Positions 43,384 through 52,384 of a stretch of DNA of 64,000 nucleotides are shown in pieces (positions within the stretch are counted from its first letter, which is position 1; each line of letters opens with the position of its first letter). This stretch comes from Bacteroidia bacterium (GTDB taxonomy: Bacteria > Bacteroidota > Bacteroidia > J057 > JADKCL01), in assembly GCA_020635905.1 (NCBI GenBank), contig JACJYV010000006.1:558001-622000 (forward strand). Reading direction: 5' to 3'. A model generated the notes under the pieces. That model made no database searches. It was not told the origin of the DNA and saw only the letters and a program-made list of their open reading frames with translations. The position numbers and the translations under genes are program-made.

Positions 43384-44406
43384 ATGGGACTATTTGATTT
43401 CTTTACCAGTGAGATAGCGATCGACTTAGGCACCGCAAACACTTTAATTATGTACAATGATGAAGTGGTTGTGGACGAACCTTCGATCGTTGCCCTGGAC
43501 CGCATGACAGGTAAAGTAATTGCGATTGGGAAAGAGGCCCAGCAAATGCACGAAAAAACGCACGAAAACATCAAAACCGTGCGCCCGCTCAAAGACGGAG
43601 TGATTGCAGACTTTACCGTGGCCGAACACATGATCCGCGGCATGATCAAAATGATTCACCCCGGCAAACGTTGGTTTCCTTCCAATCACAAAATGGTGAT
43701 TTGCATCCCCAGCGGGATCACGGAAGTGGAGAAACGTGCCGTAAAGGACTCTGCCGAACACGCAGGAGCCAAGGAAGTTTACCTCATTCCCGAACCCATG
43801 GCCGCAGCAGTTGGAATTGGGATCAACGTGGAGGAGCCCATTGGGCACATGGTGGTGGATATTGGGGGAGGAACCACGGAAATTGCGGTAATTGCCCTTT
43901 CAGGCATCGTAAGCGACCAGTCGATCCGCATTGCGGGCGACGAATTCAATAATGACATTCTCGATTATATGCGCCGCCAGCACAACCTGCTGATCGGGGA
44001 GCGCAGCGCGGAGCGCATCAAAATCGAAGTGGGTGCCGCCCTACCCGAGCTGGACAATCCGCCAGACGACATTGAAATCCGCGGAAAAGACCTCATGACC
44101 GGGATCCCCAAAACGATCAAAATTTCCTACCGTGAAATTGCACATGCCCTGAATAAATCGATTATGAAGATCGAGGAGGCCGTGCTGAAAGCCCTGGAAT
44201 TTACTCCCCCTGAATTGTCCGCTGATATTTACGACAAAGGCATTCACCTGACCGGCGGCGGCGCCATGCTGCGCGGTCTGGACATTCGCCTTTCTGAGAA
44301 GACCAAACTCCCCATCTACGTGGCCGACGATCCTTTGCGGGCGGTGGTACGTGGTACGGGAATCGCTTTGAAAAATACTGGCAAATTCAAATTCCTCTAC
44401 GGCTGA
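43384..44406 (+). CDS. mreB: Rod shape-determining actin homolog MreB
   Basis: 340 residues from ATG 43384. Actin-fold ATP motifs: phosphate 1 AIDLGTANTLI, connect 1 PEPMAAAVGIG, phosphate 2 VVDIGGGTTEIAVI, and the adenosine loop HLTGGGAMLRGL. The opening MGLFDFF is the membrane-binding amphipathic start typical of MreB. It forms curved membrane filaments that direct lateral wall synthesis. It is the first gene of a complete elongasome operon with mreC, mreD, mrdA and rodA. Confidence 0.96.
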   Translation: MGLFDFFTSEIAIDLGTANTLIMYNDEVVVDEPSIVALDRMTGKVIAIGKEAQQMHEKTHENIKTVRPLKDGVIADFTVAEHMIRGMIKMIHPGKRWFPSNHKMVICIPSGITEVEKRAVKDSAEHAGAKEVYLIPEPMAAAVGIGINVEEPIGHMVVDIGGGTTEIAVIALSGIVSDQSIRIAGDEFNNDILDYMRRQHNLLIGERSAERIKIEVGAALPELDNPPDDIEIRGKDLMTGIPKTIKISYREIAHALNKSIMKIEEAVLKALEFTPPELSADIYDKGIHLTGGGAMLRGLDIRLSEKTKLPIYVADDPLRAVVRGTGIALKNTGKFKFLYG

Positions 44407-44439
44407 ACTGAAACTCTGAAAGGGAACTAACAAAAAGGC

Positions 44440-45300
44440 ATGTGGAGAATACTCCAGTTTTTTACAAGGAATGGCAACCTGCTCCTGTTCATCGGGTTGG
44501 AGGTGATTTCCTTCGCCCTGATTGTTAACCTGAATCAGAAACAGCACAAAATATTCCATGGTTTTTCCATGGAATTTTCCGGCGGATTACATCAGATCAG
44601 GTCCAGCATTACGGGCTATTTCAACCTGAGTCATGAGAATGAAAAGCTCCTTTCCCAAAATGCCAAACTCAAAACGGAGCTCATTCGCTTTCGTGACGAA
44701 CTGAACACCTATAAGTTCAGAACCCCGTTGCGCAGCAACTTCTCCCTCCTTCCTGATTCGCTGATGCCAGAACCTGGCTTTGAATTCATTCCCTGCCAGG
44801 CCATCAACAACAGCATTCGCAAAAATTACAACTACATCACGATCAACAAAGGTTCAAGAAACGGGGTCATGATGGGGATGGGGGTGATTTCTCCTGAAGG
44901 AGTGGCAGGAAGGGTGATCGCGGTGAGCAAAAATTACTCTGTGGCCCTGAGCGTACTCAATAAGCGCTTCAAACTCAGCAGCCGCCTGCTGAGCAACCGC
45001 AATACGGGCACCCTTTCCTGGGACGGGGGCGATCCTTATCATGCCATTCTCGAATTTATTCCCCAAACCTCTCCACTGGAAGTCAACGACACAGTGGTGA
45101 CCAGCGGTTTTACCACGGTATTCCCGCCGGGCTATCTGATTGGGCGGGTTTCTTCGTTTGACAAAGAGACCAATGATGGTTTTTATAATATCAGGGTGGA
45201 ATTGAATACGGATTTTGGCAAGCTGGAAAATCTGTACGTGGTTTCGCAAAAATTCCGGGCAGAAATTGATTCACTTGAAACTTCGTCAGTGGTAGAATGA
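44440..45300 (+). CDS. mreC: Rod shape-determining protein MreC
   Basis: 286 residues. One membrane helix near residues 13-32 (GNLLLFIGLEVISFALIVNL), a coiled coil (about 60-92, HENEKLLSQNAKLKTELIRF), then the two beta domains of MreC with NYITINKGSRNGVMMGMGVI and PPGYLIGRVSSF. It is periplasmic and activates PBP2. It follows mreB by 33 bp, and its stop overlaps the mreD start by four bases. Confidence 0.95.
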   Translation: MWRILQFFTRNGNLLLFIGLEVISFALIVNLNQKQHKIFHGFSMEFSGGLHQIRSSITGYFNLSHENEKLLSQNAKLKTELIRFRDELNTYKFRTPLRSNFSLLPDSLMPEPGFEFIPCQAINNSIRKNYNYITINKGSRNGVMMGMGVISPEGVAGRVIAVSKNYSVALSVLNKRFKLSSRLLSNRNTGTLSWDGGDPYHAILEFIPQTSPLEVNDTVVTSGFTTVFPPGYLIGRVSSFDKETNDGFYNIRVELNTDFGKLENLYVVSQKFRAEIDSLETSSVVE

Positions 45301-45818
45301 ACATTTGGCTGAGAAACATATTGATTTTTGCCGTTCTGCTGCTCTTCCAGGTGCTGGTCTTCGACCACTTTTCGCTTTTTGGAGTGGCCACAGCCCACAT
45401 TTTCCTGGCTTTTCTGCTCATGTTGCCCCTCAGTCTGCGTTTTCCAATCCTCATTCTGATCGCCTTTGGGGCAGGCTTGCTGGTGGATATTTTTTCCACC
45501 AATCAGGCCCAGGGAATTCAGGCCTTTTCGTGTGTGCTGATGATGAGTCTGAGGAATTTTTGGGTGGAAATTGTAACCACGCGTCAGGCTTTCAAGGGAA
45601 ATGAGGAAAGTTTCCTGCGTTTTCAGCCCGTGCAATGGTATGTCAGCTACCTGGCGCCTCTGATTCTGGTTCACCAGATTACCTTTTATTTGCTGGAAGC
45701 CTTTTCACTTCAACATTTTGGTCTCACCCTGCTCAAAATTATCTTCAGCAGCCTTTTCACCTTTTCGCTGGTTCTCGGGACCACTATGGTGATTTACAAC
45801 CAATCAGCAAGGAAATGA
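45297..45818 (+). CDS. mreD: Rod shape-determining protein MreD
   Basis: 173 residues with about five to six membrane helices, starting MNIWLRNILIFAVLLLFQVL. The family is poorly conserved; position between mreC and mrdA and the hydrophobic profile make the call. It belongs to the elongasome membrane complex. Four-base overlaps at both ends show tight translational coupling. Confidence 0.92.
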   Translation: MNIWLRNILIFAVLLLFQVLVFDHFSLFGVATAHIFLAFLLMLPLSLRFPILILIAFGAGLLVDIFSTNQAQGIQAFSCVLMMSLRNFWVEIVTTRQAFKGNEESFLRFQPVQWYVSYLAPLILVHQITFYLLEAFSLQHFGLTLLKIIFSSLFTFSLVLGTTMVIYNQSARK

Positions 45819-47659
45819 ACGATCTGAAAATACGTGGCGGAATCATGCTGCTCTTTTTCGGGTTGGTCATTTTCATTTACATTTCCCGCCTCTTTTATCT
45901 GCAGGTGATCAGTAAGGATTATGCCCTGAAATCAGACCAGAAGGACCTGGAAGAAGTGACCCTGCTGCCCTCCAGAGGCATCATTTACGACCGAAACGAA
46001 AACATTTTCGTGCAAAATGTGCCCGTTTTTGATATCATGTTTGTCCCCAACAAACTGGTTATTCCCGACACCAACCTGTTGGAGAAGCACCTGGGACTGG
46101 ATCGGGTTGAAATCCGTAAGCAGATACGCAAGCATAAGGGAATTGGCCGCTATCAACCTCAGGAACTGGTCAAACAGGTACCAATTGAGGCTGTAAGCCG
46201 TTTTCAGGAAGATTTGTGGCAATTTGAAGGCATTTCTGTCCAGGCCCGTAACACCCGGGAGTACATTTATCCCGCGGGAGCCGCTTTTCTGGGCTATATC
46301 AATCAGGTGAGTCAGCGTGATCTGGACCGTGATTCAGCCAAATATTACGTTTCGGGCGACCTGATTGGCATTTCGGGCATTGAACGACAGTATGAACCCG
46401 TTTTAAGGGGAAAAAAGGGCACCAAAACCATTCTTGTGGACGCTTATAACCGGGAAGTCTCACGTTATGCTGACGGTGCGCTCGATGTATTGCCCATAGA
46501 AGGCAAGGACATCAAAATGGGAATTGACGCAGCCCTGCAAGCCTTTGGCGAGCGGCTGATGGCCAATAAAAAAGGCAGTATTGTGGCTATTGAGCCTGAA
46601 ACGGGAGAGATTCTGGCTTTCATCAGCGCCCCCACCTTCGATCCCAATCAACTTACGGGTCGATCGTTGGGAAAAAATTATCAGGCACTGGTTTCTGATT
46701 CGCTTCAGCCCCTGTTCAGCCGTCCGTTGATGGCACAATATCCCCCGGGATCCATCTTTAAGCTGTTGCAAACCCTTGCCGCACTTTCTGAAGGGGTAAT
46801 TGATCCCTCTACCCATTTTCCCTGCGTGGGAGCCTGGCCCCGCAATCGCGGGAAACCAGCCTGTCACGGCGCACATGGTTCGTGCAGCCTGCCAACGGCC
46901 ATCAAGGTGTCGTGCAACGCATTTTACGCTGAGACCTACTACACCTTCCTCAACCATCCCAAATTTGGAGGGGACATCCACAAGTCCTACCAGCGCTGGT
47001 ATGAGATCATGAGTTCCTATGGGATCGGGCGCAATTTGGGGGTGGATATTCCCAATGAAAAACCCGGCAACGTGCCTACCACAGGATTTTATGACCGCAG
47101 TTACGGTCAAAATGGCTGGGGAGCGCTTACAATTTACTCCAATTCCATTGGCCAGGGCGAAATCCTGATGACACCCATGCAAATGGCCAATGCAGCCGTT
47201 CTGATTGCAAATCGCGGCAAATATATCCCCCCCCACTTCCTCACCCATGTGCGCAACGACGATGGACAATGGGAAAAATGGGATTTTCCGCCTGTGATTC
47301 TGCCTGGAAAACGGGAGGATTATGATTTGGTGGTGGACGCGATGGAACAGGTAGTTCAGGCAGGAACGGGCACCATGGCCAAGGTTGACAGCATCGTGGT
47401 TTGCGGAAAAACAGGTACGGTGGAGAACCCGCCTTATCCCGACCACTCCGTTTTCATCGCATTTGCCCCCAAAGACAATCCCAAAATTGCAATCGGGGTA
47501 ATCGTGGAAAATGCTGGCTTTGGAGGAACCTGGGCCGCGCCCATTGCCAGCCTCATGATCGAAAGATATCTGCGCAAAAAGATCAAAAACAAGGCCAAAC
47601 TTGACCGGATTCTGCAGGCAGATTTTATCCATACTCCCCTAAAAAAGACCACCCACTGA
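45815..47659 (+). CDS. mrdA: Penicillin-binding protein 2 (peptidoglycan D,D-transpeptidase)
   Basis: 614 residues from ATG 45815, overlapping the mreD stop; the frame extends upstream only as a shadow of mreD. A membrane anchor (about 9-30, IMLLFFGLVIFIYISRLFYL) is followed by the PBP dimerisation/pedestal region (LLPSRGIIYDRNENI) and the transpeptidase domain. Catalytic motifs are YPPGSIFKLLQ (SxxK), VSCNAFYAE (SxN) and VCGKTGTVENP (KTG). It cross-links new peptidoglycan during elongation, working with RodA encoded next. Confidence 0.95.
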   Translation: MNDLKIRGGIMLLFFGLVIFIYISRLFYLQVISKDYALKSDQKDLEEVTLLPSRGIIYDRNENIFVQNVPVFDIMFVPNKLVIPDTNLLEKHLGLDRVEIRKQIRKHKGIGRYQPQELVKQVPIEAVSRFQEDLWQFEGISVQARNTREYIYPAGAAFLGYINQVSQRDLDRDSAKYYVSGDLIGISGIERQYEPVLRGKKGTKTILVDAYNREVSRYADGALDVLPIEGKDIKMGIDAALQAFGERLMANKKGSIVAIEPETGEILAFISAPTFDPNQLTGRSLGKNYQALVSDSLQPLFSRPLMAQYPPGSIFKLLQTLAALSEGVIDPSTHFPCVGAWPRNRGKPACHGAHGSCSLPTAIKVSCNAFYAETYYTFLNHPKFGGDIHKSYQRWYEIMSSYGIGRNLGVDIPNEKPGNVPTTGFYDRSYGQNGWGALTIYSNSIGQGEILMTPMQMANAAVLIANRGKYIPPHFLTHVRNDDGQWEKWDFPPVILPGKREDYDLVVDAMEQVVQAGTGTMAKVDSIVVCGKTGTVENPPYPDHSVFIAFAPKDNPKIAIGVIVENAGFGGTWAAPIASLMIERYLRKKIKNKAKLDRILQADFIHTPLKKTTH

Positions 47660-47660
47660 G

Positions 47661-48938
47661 ATGAGAAGGGAAGTTACCATAGACTGGGTCACCATTTTGC
47701 TCTACCTCTTTCTGACAGTGGCAGGCTGGATCAATGTTTATTCGACTTCTGGCGGCACGGATGTTTCTCCGTTCGACCTGGACACCTACCATGGCAAGCA
47801 GTTGCTTTTCATTGGGGTTTCTTTTGTGCTGGGGATCATTATTCTGGCCCTGGATACCAAGTTTACGGAATTCATCAGCTACGGCGTCTTTGGCCTGACC
47901 ATGCTGGCCCTGGTGGGCGTTTTGTTTGTCGGGAAGGTGACCAAGGGAGCCACCAGCTGGTTTCAGGTGGGTGGATTCAGTCTGCAACCTGCGGAATTTG
48001 CCAAAATAGCCACCCTCATGGCTTTGGGAAAATTCATGTCACGCTATAATTTCTCCCTGGGGAAATTGTATGATGTACTCATTGCAGGCGGCATGGTTCT
48101 GTTTCCCATGATGATCATTTTATTGCAGAATGACGCGGGCTCGGCGTTGGTCTTTGCCAGTATGATCTTTATTTTCTTTCGGGAAGGGATGAACCCCCTG
48201 ATCATGGTGGCGGGAATTATCGTAGCCCTGGTAGCCGTCATTTCCCTGCTTACGGCCAGCATTGCCTTTTCCTGGATCATCATCCTGGGGGTGTTGCTGG
48301 CGGTTGCCATCGTTTCCTTCGTGCTACTCAGGGGGCGTTTTCTGGGGCTGCATGTGGCAGGATTTGTGTTTCTGGCTGTGGTGGCCCTCGTTCCCAGCCA
48401 ACTGCTCAAAGACTACCAACGGCTCAGGATCGAGGTACTGGTGGCTTCGGAGGAAGAAATCGGGCAAAGCAAGGACCTGCAAAAGGTCGCTTACAACCTG
48501 CGTGAATCTATGGTGGCCATTGGCTCAGGCGGCCTGACGGGCAAGGGTTACGGCAACGCGACCCATACCCGGGGCGATTTCGTGCCCGAGGAGCACACGG
48601 ATTATATTTTCTGTGTGGTGGGTGAGGAACATGGCTGGATTGGCTCGGCGGCCGTTTTGGTTGCTTTTTTCCTGCTGATCTGGCGCATCATTTTCATGGC
48701 CGAAAACTCTAAAAGCAAATATGCCCGCATTTACGGGTACGGCGTGGCGTCAATTCTATTCTTTCACGTCTTTATCAATGTGGGGATGACGATTGGTTTG
48801 GTGCCTACGGTGGGGATTCCTTTGCCCTTTTTCAGTTACGGTGGATCGTCATTCATTGCCTTTTCCTGTATGGTTTTTATGATGATCAATCATTATGCCT
48901 ACCGGGTGAATATTTTGGGGGATAAGGATATTCAGTAG
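47661..48938 (+). CDS. rodA: RodA-type SEDS peptidoglycan glycosyltransferase
   Basis: 425 residues with about ten membrane helices, SEDS family (RodA/FtsW/SpoVE). Family marks are KGATSWFQVGGFSLQPAEFAK, LLQNDAGSALVF, GKGYGNATHTRGDFVPEEHT (containing the catalytic Asp) and PTVGIPLPFFSYGGSSFIAF. It polymerises lipid II into glycan strands together with PBP2. It is last in the mre operon, starting one base after the mrdA stop codon. RodA rather than FtsW is chosen from operon context. Confidence 0.95.
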   Translation: MRREVTIDWVTILLYLFLTVAGWINVYSTSGGTDVSPFDLDTYHGKQLLFIGVSFVLGIIILALDTKFTEFISYGVFGLTMLALVGVLFVGKVTKGATSWFQVGGFSLQPAEFAKIATLMALGKFMSRYNFSLGKLYDVLIAGGMVLFPMMIILLQNDAGSALVFASMIFIFFREGMNPLIMVAGIIVALVAVISLLTASIAFSWIIILGVLLAVAIVSFVLLRGRFLGLHVAGFVFLAVVALVPSQLLKDYQRLRIEVLVASEEEIGQSKDLQKVAYNLRESMVAIGSGGLTGKGYGNATHTRGDFVPEEHTDYIFCVVGEEHGWIGSAAVLVAFFLLIWRIIFMAENSKSKYARIYGYGVASILFFHVFINVGMTIGLVPTVGIPLPFFSYGGSSFIAFSCMVFMMINHYAYRVNILGDKDIQ

Positions 48939-49410
48939 GACCAGGGAGTCCTGAGTCCTTAGGCTCTTAGGGCGTCGTAAGCGACAACAAGTTGTCGCAA
49001 AATTTAAATTTGTGATTAGTTTTTGGGGTGCCCCTGGCCGGGCGGGCCTTCTTTTTTAGAAAAAGAAGCAAAAAGCGCCAAAACCTAAACCCTGCCCCCT
49101 CACACCTCTGACCAGTCGCACAAGCCCACCAGCCGCCCTCCCGATAGCTATCCGGGACCCCTCGCTCAAGGCCGCCCCCTGGTTTTGGCAAGGCCACCCC
49201 ACCCTGGTTGGCTTCGCCAAAAAATACCCCCGCATAGGCTTCAATCCTCTGGATTGATTTAGAGGTTAGAAAATCAGATTTTAGATGTCAGAGAGGGGGA
49301 ATGGGAGCGACAACAAGTTGTCGCATGGTTCAGATAGTAGCCCCAGGGCATAGTTTACCCCTATGGGGTCCCGGGGCATCAGATTACTACTCCAGGATGA
49401 ATTCAAAGGA
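48939..49410. repeat. Repeat-rich non-coding DNA after rodA
   Basis: No convincing gene is present. The 18-bp perfect palindrome GCGACAACAAGTTGTCGC occurs twice (48981-48998 and 49307-49324). The GAGTCCTGAGTCCTTAG motif near 48948 is shared with the 20.2-kb intergenic repeat. Between 49020 and 49240 is a G+C-rich block that keeps frames open on the minus strand without protein-like features. Dispersed intergenic repeats are the best explanation. Confidence 0.65.
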
Positions 49411-49909
49411 TTGAAGGGAGGGCCGGGCTAAAGCCCGGCCCTATGGAACATATTTCTGAATGCCTTCAGAAGATTGCACCACAGCATTTCATGCTGATTG
49501 GGAATGGATGCTGCGCATCCACGGGGGTGGGCTAAAGCCCACCCAGACAGGAAAACCCGGCTTTTGCCGCAGGGCTCAAAACTGGCCTTTGACCAGTTCG
49601 ATGAATTCCTGGGCGAGCTTGGTTTCTGAATTGACTTCAGGGTTATTAAATACGTAGAAGATTGAAGGGAGGGCCGGGCTAAAGCTCGGCCCTATGGCAC
49701 ATATCTCTGAATGCCTTCAGAAGATTGCACCACAGCATTTCATGCTGATTGGGAAGGGATGCTTCGCATCCTTGCGGGTGGGCTAAAGCCCACCCAGACA
49801 AAAAAACCCGGCTTATGCCGCAGGGCTCAGAACTGGCCTTTGACCAGTTCGATGAATTCCTGGGCGAGCTTGGTTTCTGAATTGACTTCAGGATTATTGA
49901 ATACGTAGC
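49411..49909. repeat. 251-bp tandem duplication with REP-like palindromes
   Basis: Copies at 49411-49661 and 49662-49909 have a constant 251-bp shift. Each contains a palindrome GGGCCGGGCTAAAGCCCGGC (CTCGGCC in copy 2), then GGGTGGGCTAAAGCCCACCC, then the last ~28 codons of the minus-strand Pro/Glu/Lys-rich gene. Copy 2 is the real gene end; copy 1 is an orphan 3' end. The palindromes are of a type common between Bacteroidota genes. Confidence 0.88.
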
Positions 49910-51536
49910 GGTTGAGCACCCCTTCAGCTTCGCTGAAGTTGGGGGCTTCCTGGAGTTTTTCAAGCACTACTTTGAATTTTACGCTGCTACCCCCGAATAA
50001 CTTCTGCACAAACTGAAATTGCTTGTGCACTGGAATGGCTTCTGAGAGCTTTTTGGCACCTCCAGACCCACCCGAAATGGATTGGTGCAGGTTGCCGTTG
50101 CCAGAAGAATGCTTGAGTTTGTCTGCCAGCGTGGGCTGATTATTGCCACTTCCAAAAACAGGGCCTTCCTCTTCATCCAGGGTAGAAAAAAGATCAATAG
50201 GAGCAGAAGAACGCTCTTTTTCGGGTTGACGGGTATGCAGTTCGAACACGGCTTCTTCCTGCTCTTCAGCTGCAGGAGTTTGCGGCTCCTCTTTGGGTGG
50301 AACAGGTGCAAAAACCGGCTTCTCAGCCTCTGGCTGAGAATATAATGGCTTGGGTTGGACGGGCGCCTCTTGCTTTTCATCCTCATTTTTGGGCGGGACC
50401 GGCGCAAAAACTGGTTTTTCAGCCTCGGGCTGGGAATACAACGGCCTGGGCTGAGCGGGAACATCCTTTTTCACTTCCTCATTCCTGGGTGGAACGGGGG
50501 CAAAAACGGGTTTCTCCTCCTCAGGAGCAGAATACAAGGGCCTGGATTGAATCTGGGGTTCCTGCTTTCTCTCTTCTGCTTTGGGAGGTTCAACCGCAGG
50601 CGGCAAATCCTCTTTTTTCTCCGTTACAGGGGGAGTAGCGGGCGTTTGAACCTGATTGGAGACAGGAGGAGTTTTAGGCTCCTCTGATATTTTCTTTTCC
50701 TCAGGCTGAGGTTTTATTTCAATGCGGGCCGAAGGCTCTTCCTTTTTGGCCTCGGGTTTGGGTTCGCTTTTGGCTCCCGTTTCTTCAGGAGTCAGGGGTG
50801 GATAATGCCGCTTGGGATTGGGCTCGGGACGATTGTATTTGAAAACGGGGGTTCTGACCTCGGGGCGGGCTTCCAGACTGGCCCCGCCTTTGGCGGGAAC
50901 GGCAAGGTAGCTTTCCAGACTTTCTCCAAAAGCCTTTTCAAACAGTTTTTCCTGGTAGTCCCGAATTTCAGAGTCCTCTTTCTTCTCAAAAATCCCGATC
51001 ACTTTTTCGAATTTCAGGAAGAAATCCTCCTTTTCGACCACATTGATCTCGTTTTTCTCATAGTACTTTGAAATGCTTTGGATGGCAAAATCAAAGTCTG
51101 AGAAGTAGGAGGCGTGCTTTTGGAAAAGAGCCAGCGGAATCCTTTCAGAAGATTTGAAGAAAAATTTATTCAGGGTATCCACCGGGTCCGTGATCAGGCG
51201 CAGGGTATTGTAAACGGCCTTCTCGACCAGGGGAGCAAAGTCTTCCTTTTTGACCAGAATGTGCCTGGAAAGGACATTCTGAAAATTTTTCAACGCATTT
51301 TTGACCTCTTCGTGAGAGAAATCAAAATAGGGATGCACCATTTCATTGACCTGCCCCGACCAATCCTGGTAAATCTGAAACAAAATAAACAGGTTGATTT
51401 GCTTGTGCTGGGAAAATGAAATAATTCTCTTCCCCTCAATGGTTCCACCTGGAAAATAATAGGATGACAGCAATTCTTTCAGTTGCTGGTTGATCAGGGT
51501 ATTGGCTTTATGGTCCTGAATAAGGATCGGCTTCAT
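49827..51536 (-). CDS. Pro/Glu/Lys-rich protein of unknown function with internal repeats
   Basis: 569 residues from ATG 51536 (a GTG at 51566 would add ten). The N-terminal ~210 residues are helical and globular-looking (LSSYYFPGGTIEGKRIISF, FSHEEVKNALKNFQNVLS). Residues ~225-450 are disordered and rich in P, E and K, with three repeats of KPVFAPVPP-x-(6-12)-PLYS-x-PEAE of about 33 residues. The C-terminal ~60 residues form a second helical domain (HKQFQFVQKLFGGSSVKFKV). There is no signal peptide or membrane helix. The layout, with two folded ends and a long flexible linker, suggests a cytosolic scaffold. The 3' end has been copied downstream in the 251-bp repeat. Confidence 0.85.
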   Translation of the reverse strand: MKPILIQDHKANTLINQQLKELLSSYYFPGGTIEGKRIISFSQHKQINLFILFQIYQDWSGQVNEMVHPYFDFSHEEVKNALKNFQNVLSRHILVKKEDFAPLVEKAVYNTLRLITDPVDTLNKFFFKSSERIPLALFQKHASYFSDFDFAIQSISKYYEKNEINVVEKEDFFLKFEKVIGIFEKKEDSEIRDYQEKLFEKAFGESLESYLAVPAKGGASLEARPEVRTPVFKYNRPEPNPKRHYPPLTPEETGAKSEPKPEAKKEEPSARIEIKPQPEEKKISEEPKTPPVSNQVQTPATPPVTEKKEDLPPAVEPPKAEERKQEPQIQSRPLYSAPEEEKPVFAPVPPRNEEVKKDVPAQPRPLYSQPEAEKPVFAPVPPKNEDEKQEAPVQPKPLYSQPEAEKPVFAPVPPKEEPQTPAAEEQEEAVFELHTRQPEKERSSAPIDLFSTLDEEEGPVFGSGNNQPTLADKLKHSSGNGNLHQSISGGSGGAKKLSEAIPVHKQFQFVQKLFGGSSVKFKVVLEKLQEAPNFSEAEGVLNRYVFNNPEVNSETKLAQEFIELVKGQF

Positions 51537-51742
51537 GCTTTGGTTTTTCTCCACGAAATTCTCCACAAAATTACGGCAAAATCAACAGGGAGTTAAGCCC
51601 AGATATGCACATTCTTTAAACAAAAAACCTTTTTTCTGCCCTATTTTCCATCCTTTCTGCTTGTCCACACATGTTGAATGGAAAGGGCTTTGATAAAATG
51701 CGGAAAAGGCTAAACTTTCGACCCAAAACCCCGGCAGAAGAA

Positions 51743-52324
51743 ATGTTTATTGAAGTCAATTCGGCGAATCGCAAGGCAGGTTGGATAGAAGTGATCTGTG
51801 GAAGTATGTTTTCCGGCAAAACGGAAGAATTGATCCGCCGCATGCGCCGGGCCCAGATTGCCAACCAAAAAGTCGAGATTTTCAAGCCGGCCATGGACAC
51901 CCGCTACAGCGAAAGTGAAGTGGTTTCTCACAACAAATCCTCTATTCCATCCATTCCTGTAACCTCTTCTCAGCAAATTTTACTCGAGGTCAATGACGCC
52001 AAGGTCGTGGGCATTGACGAGGCCCAGTTTTTTGACGAAGGGGTGGTGGAAGTGGCCAATATGCTTGCCAACCGCGGCATCCGCGTGATCTGCGCGGGTC
52101 TGGACATGGATTACCAGGGAAAACCCTTTGGCCCCATGCCTGCCTTGCTGGGACAGGCCGAATTCGTGACCAAGGTGCATGCCATTTGTCAGGTGTGCGG
52201 AAGTCTGGCCAATTTTTCCTTTCGCAAGATTGCCAAAAAAGGACAGGTGTTGCTGGGTGAAAAGGACACTTATGAACCCCGTTGCCGAAATTGCTTTTTT
52301 GAAGGCATGAAGGAACAGATTTAG
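51743..52324 (+). CDS. tdk: Thymidine kinase
   Basis: 193 residues from ATG 51743, where MFIEVNSANRKAGWIEVICG matches the usual Bacteroidota start; ATG 51671 would add 24 residues of doubtful sequence. The type II thymidine kinase motifs are P-loop GSMFSGKTEEL, the GIDEAQFFDEGVVEVA segment, the thymidine-binding lasso GLDMDYQGKPFGPMPALL, and the structural zinc ligands CQVCG and CRNC. It phosphorylates thymidine for salvage. It is a single gene, divergent from the Pro/Glu/Lys-rich gene and convergent with the barrel protein gene. Confidence 0.95.
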   Translation: MFIEVNSANRKAGWIEVICGSMFSGKTEELIRRMRRAQIANQKVEIFKPAMDTRYSESEVVSHNKSSIPSIPVTSSQQILLEVNDAKVVGIDEAQFFDEGVVEVANMLANRGIRVICAGLDMDYQGKPFGPMPALLGQAEFVTKVHAICQVCGSLANFSFRKIAKKGQVLLGEKDTYEPRCRNCFFEGMKEQI

Positions 52325-52384
52325 CCGCGAGCTATGGGCTTCGAGCAGTGAGCAAACTGAACGCTGATCGCTGAAAGCTTCCCG

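Noticed and set aside
45635..45814. Extension of mrdA upstream of 45815
   Set aside because: It overlaps mreD completely; the ATG at 45815 starts right before the membrane anchor.
48967..49197. A 76-codon minus-strand open frame after rodA
   Set aside because: It covers a palindrome and G+C-rich repeat sequence, and has no protein-like features beyond an open frame.
49460..49908. Two nearly identical 65-codon open frames on the plus strand
   Set aside because: They are antisense to the duplicated end of the Pro/Glu/Lys-rich gene and exist only because the 251-bp unit is repeated.
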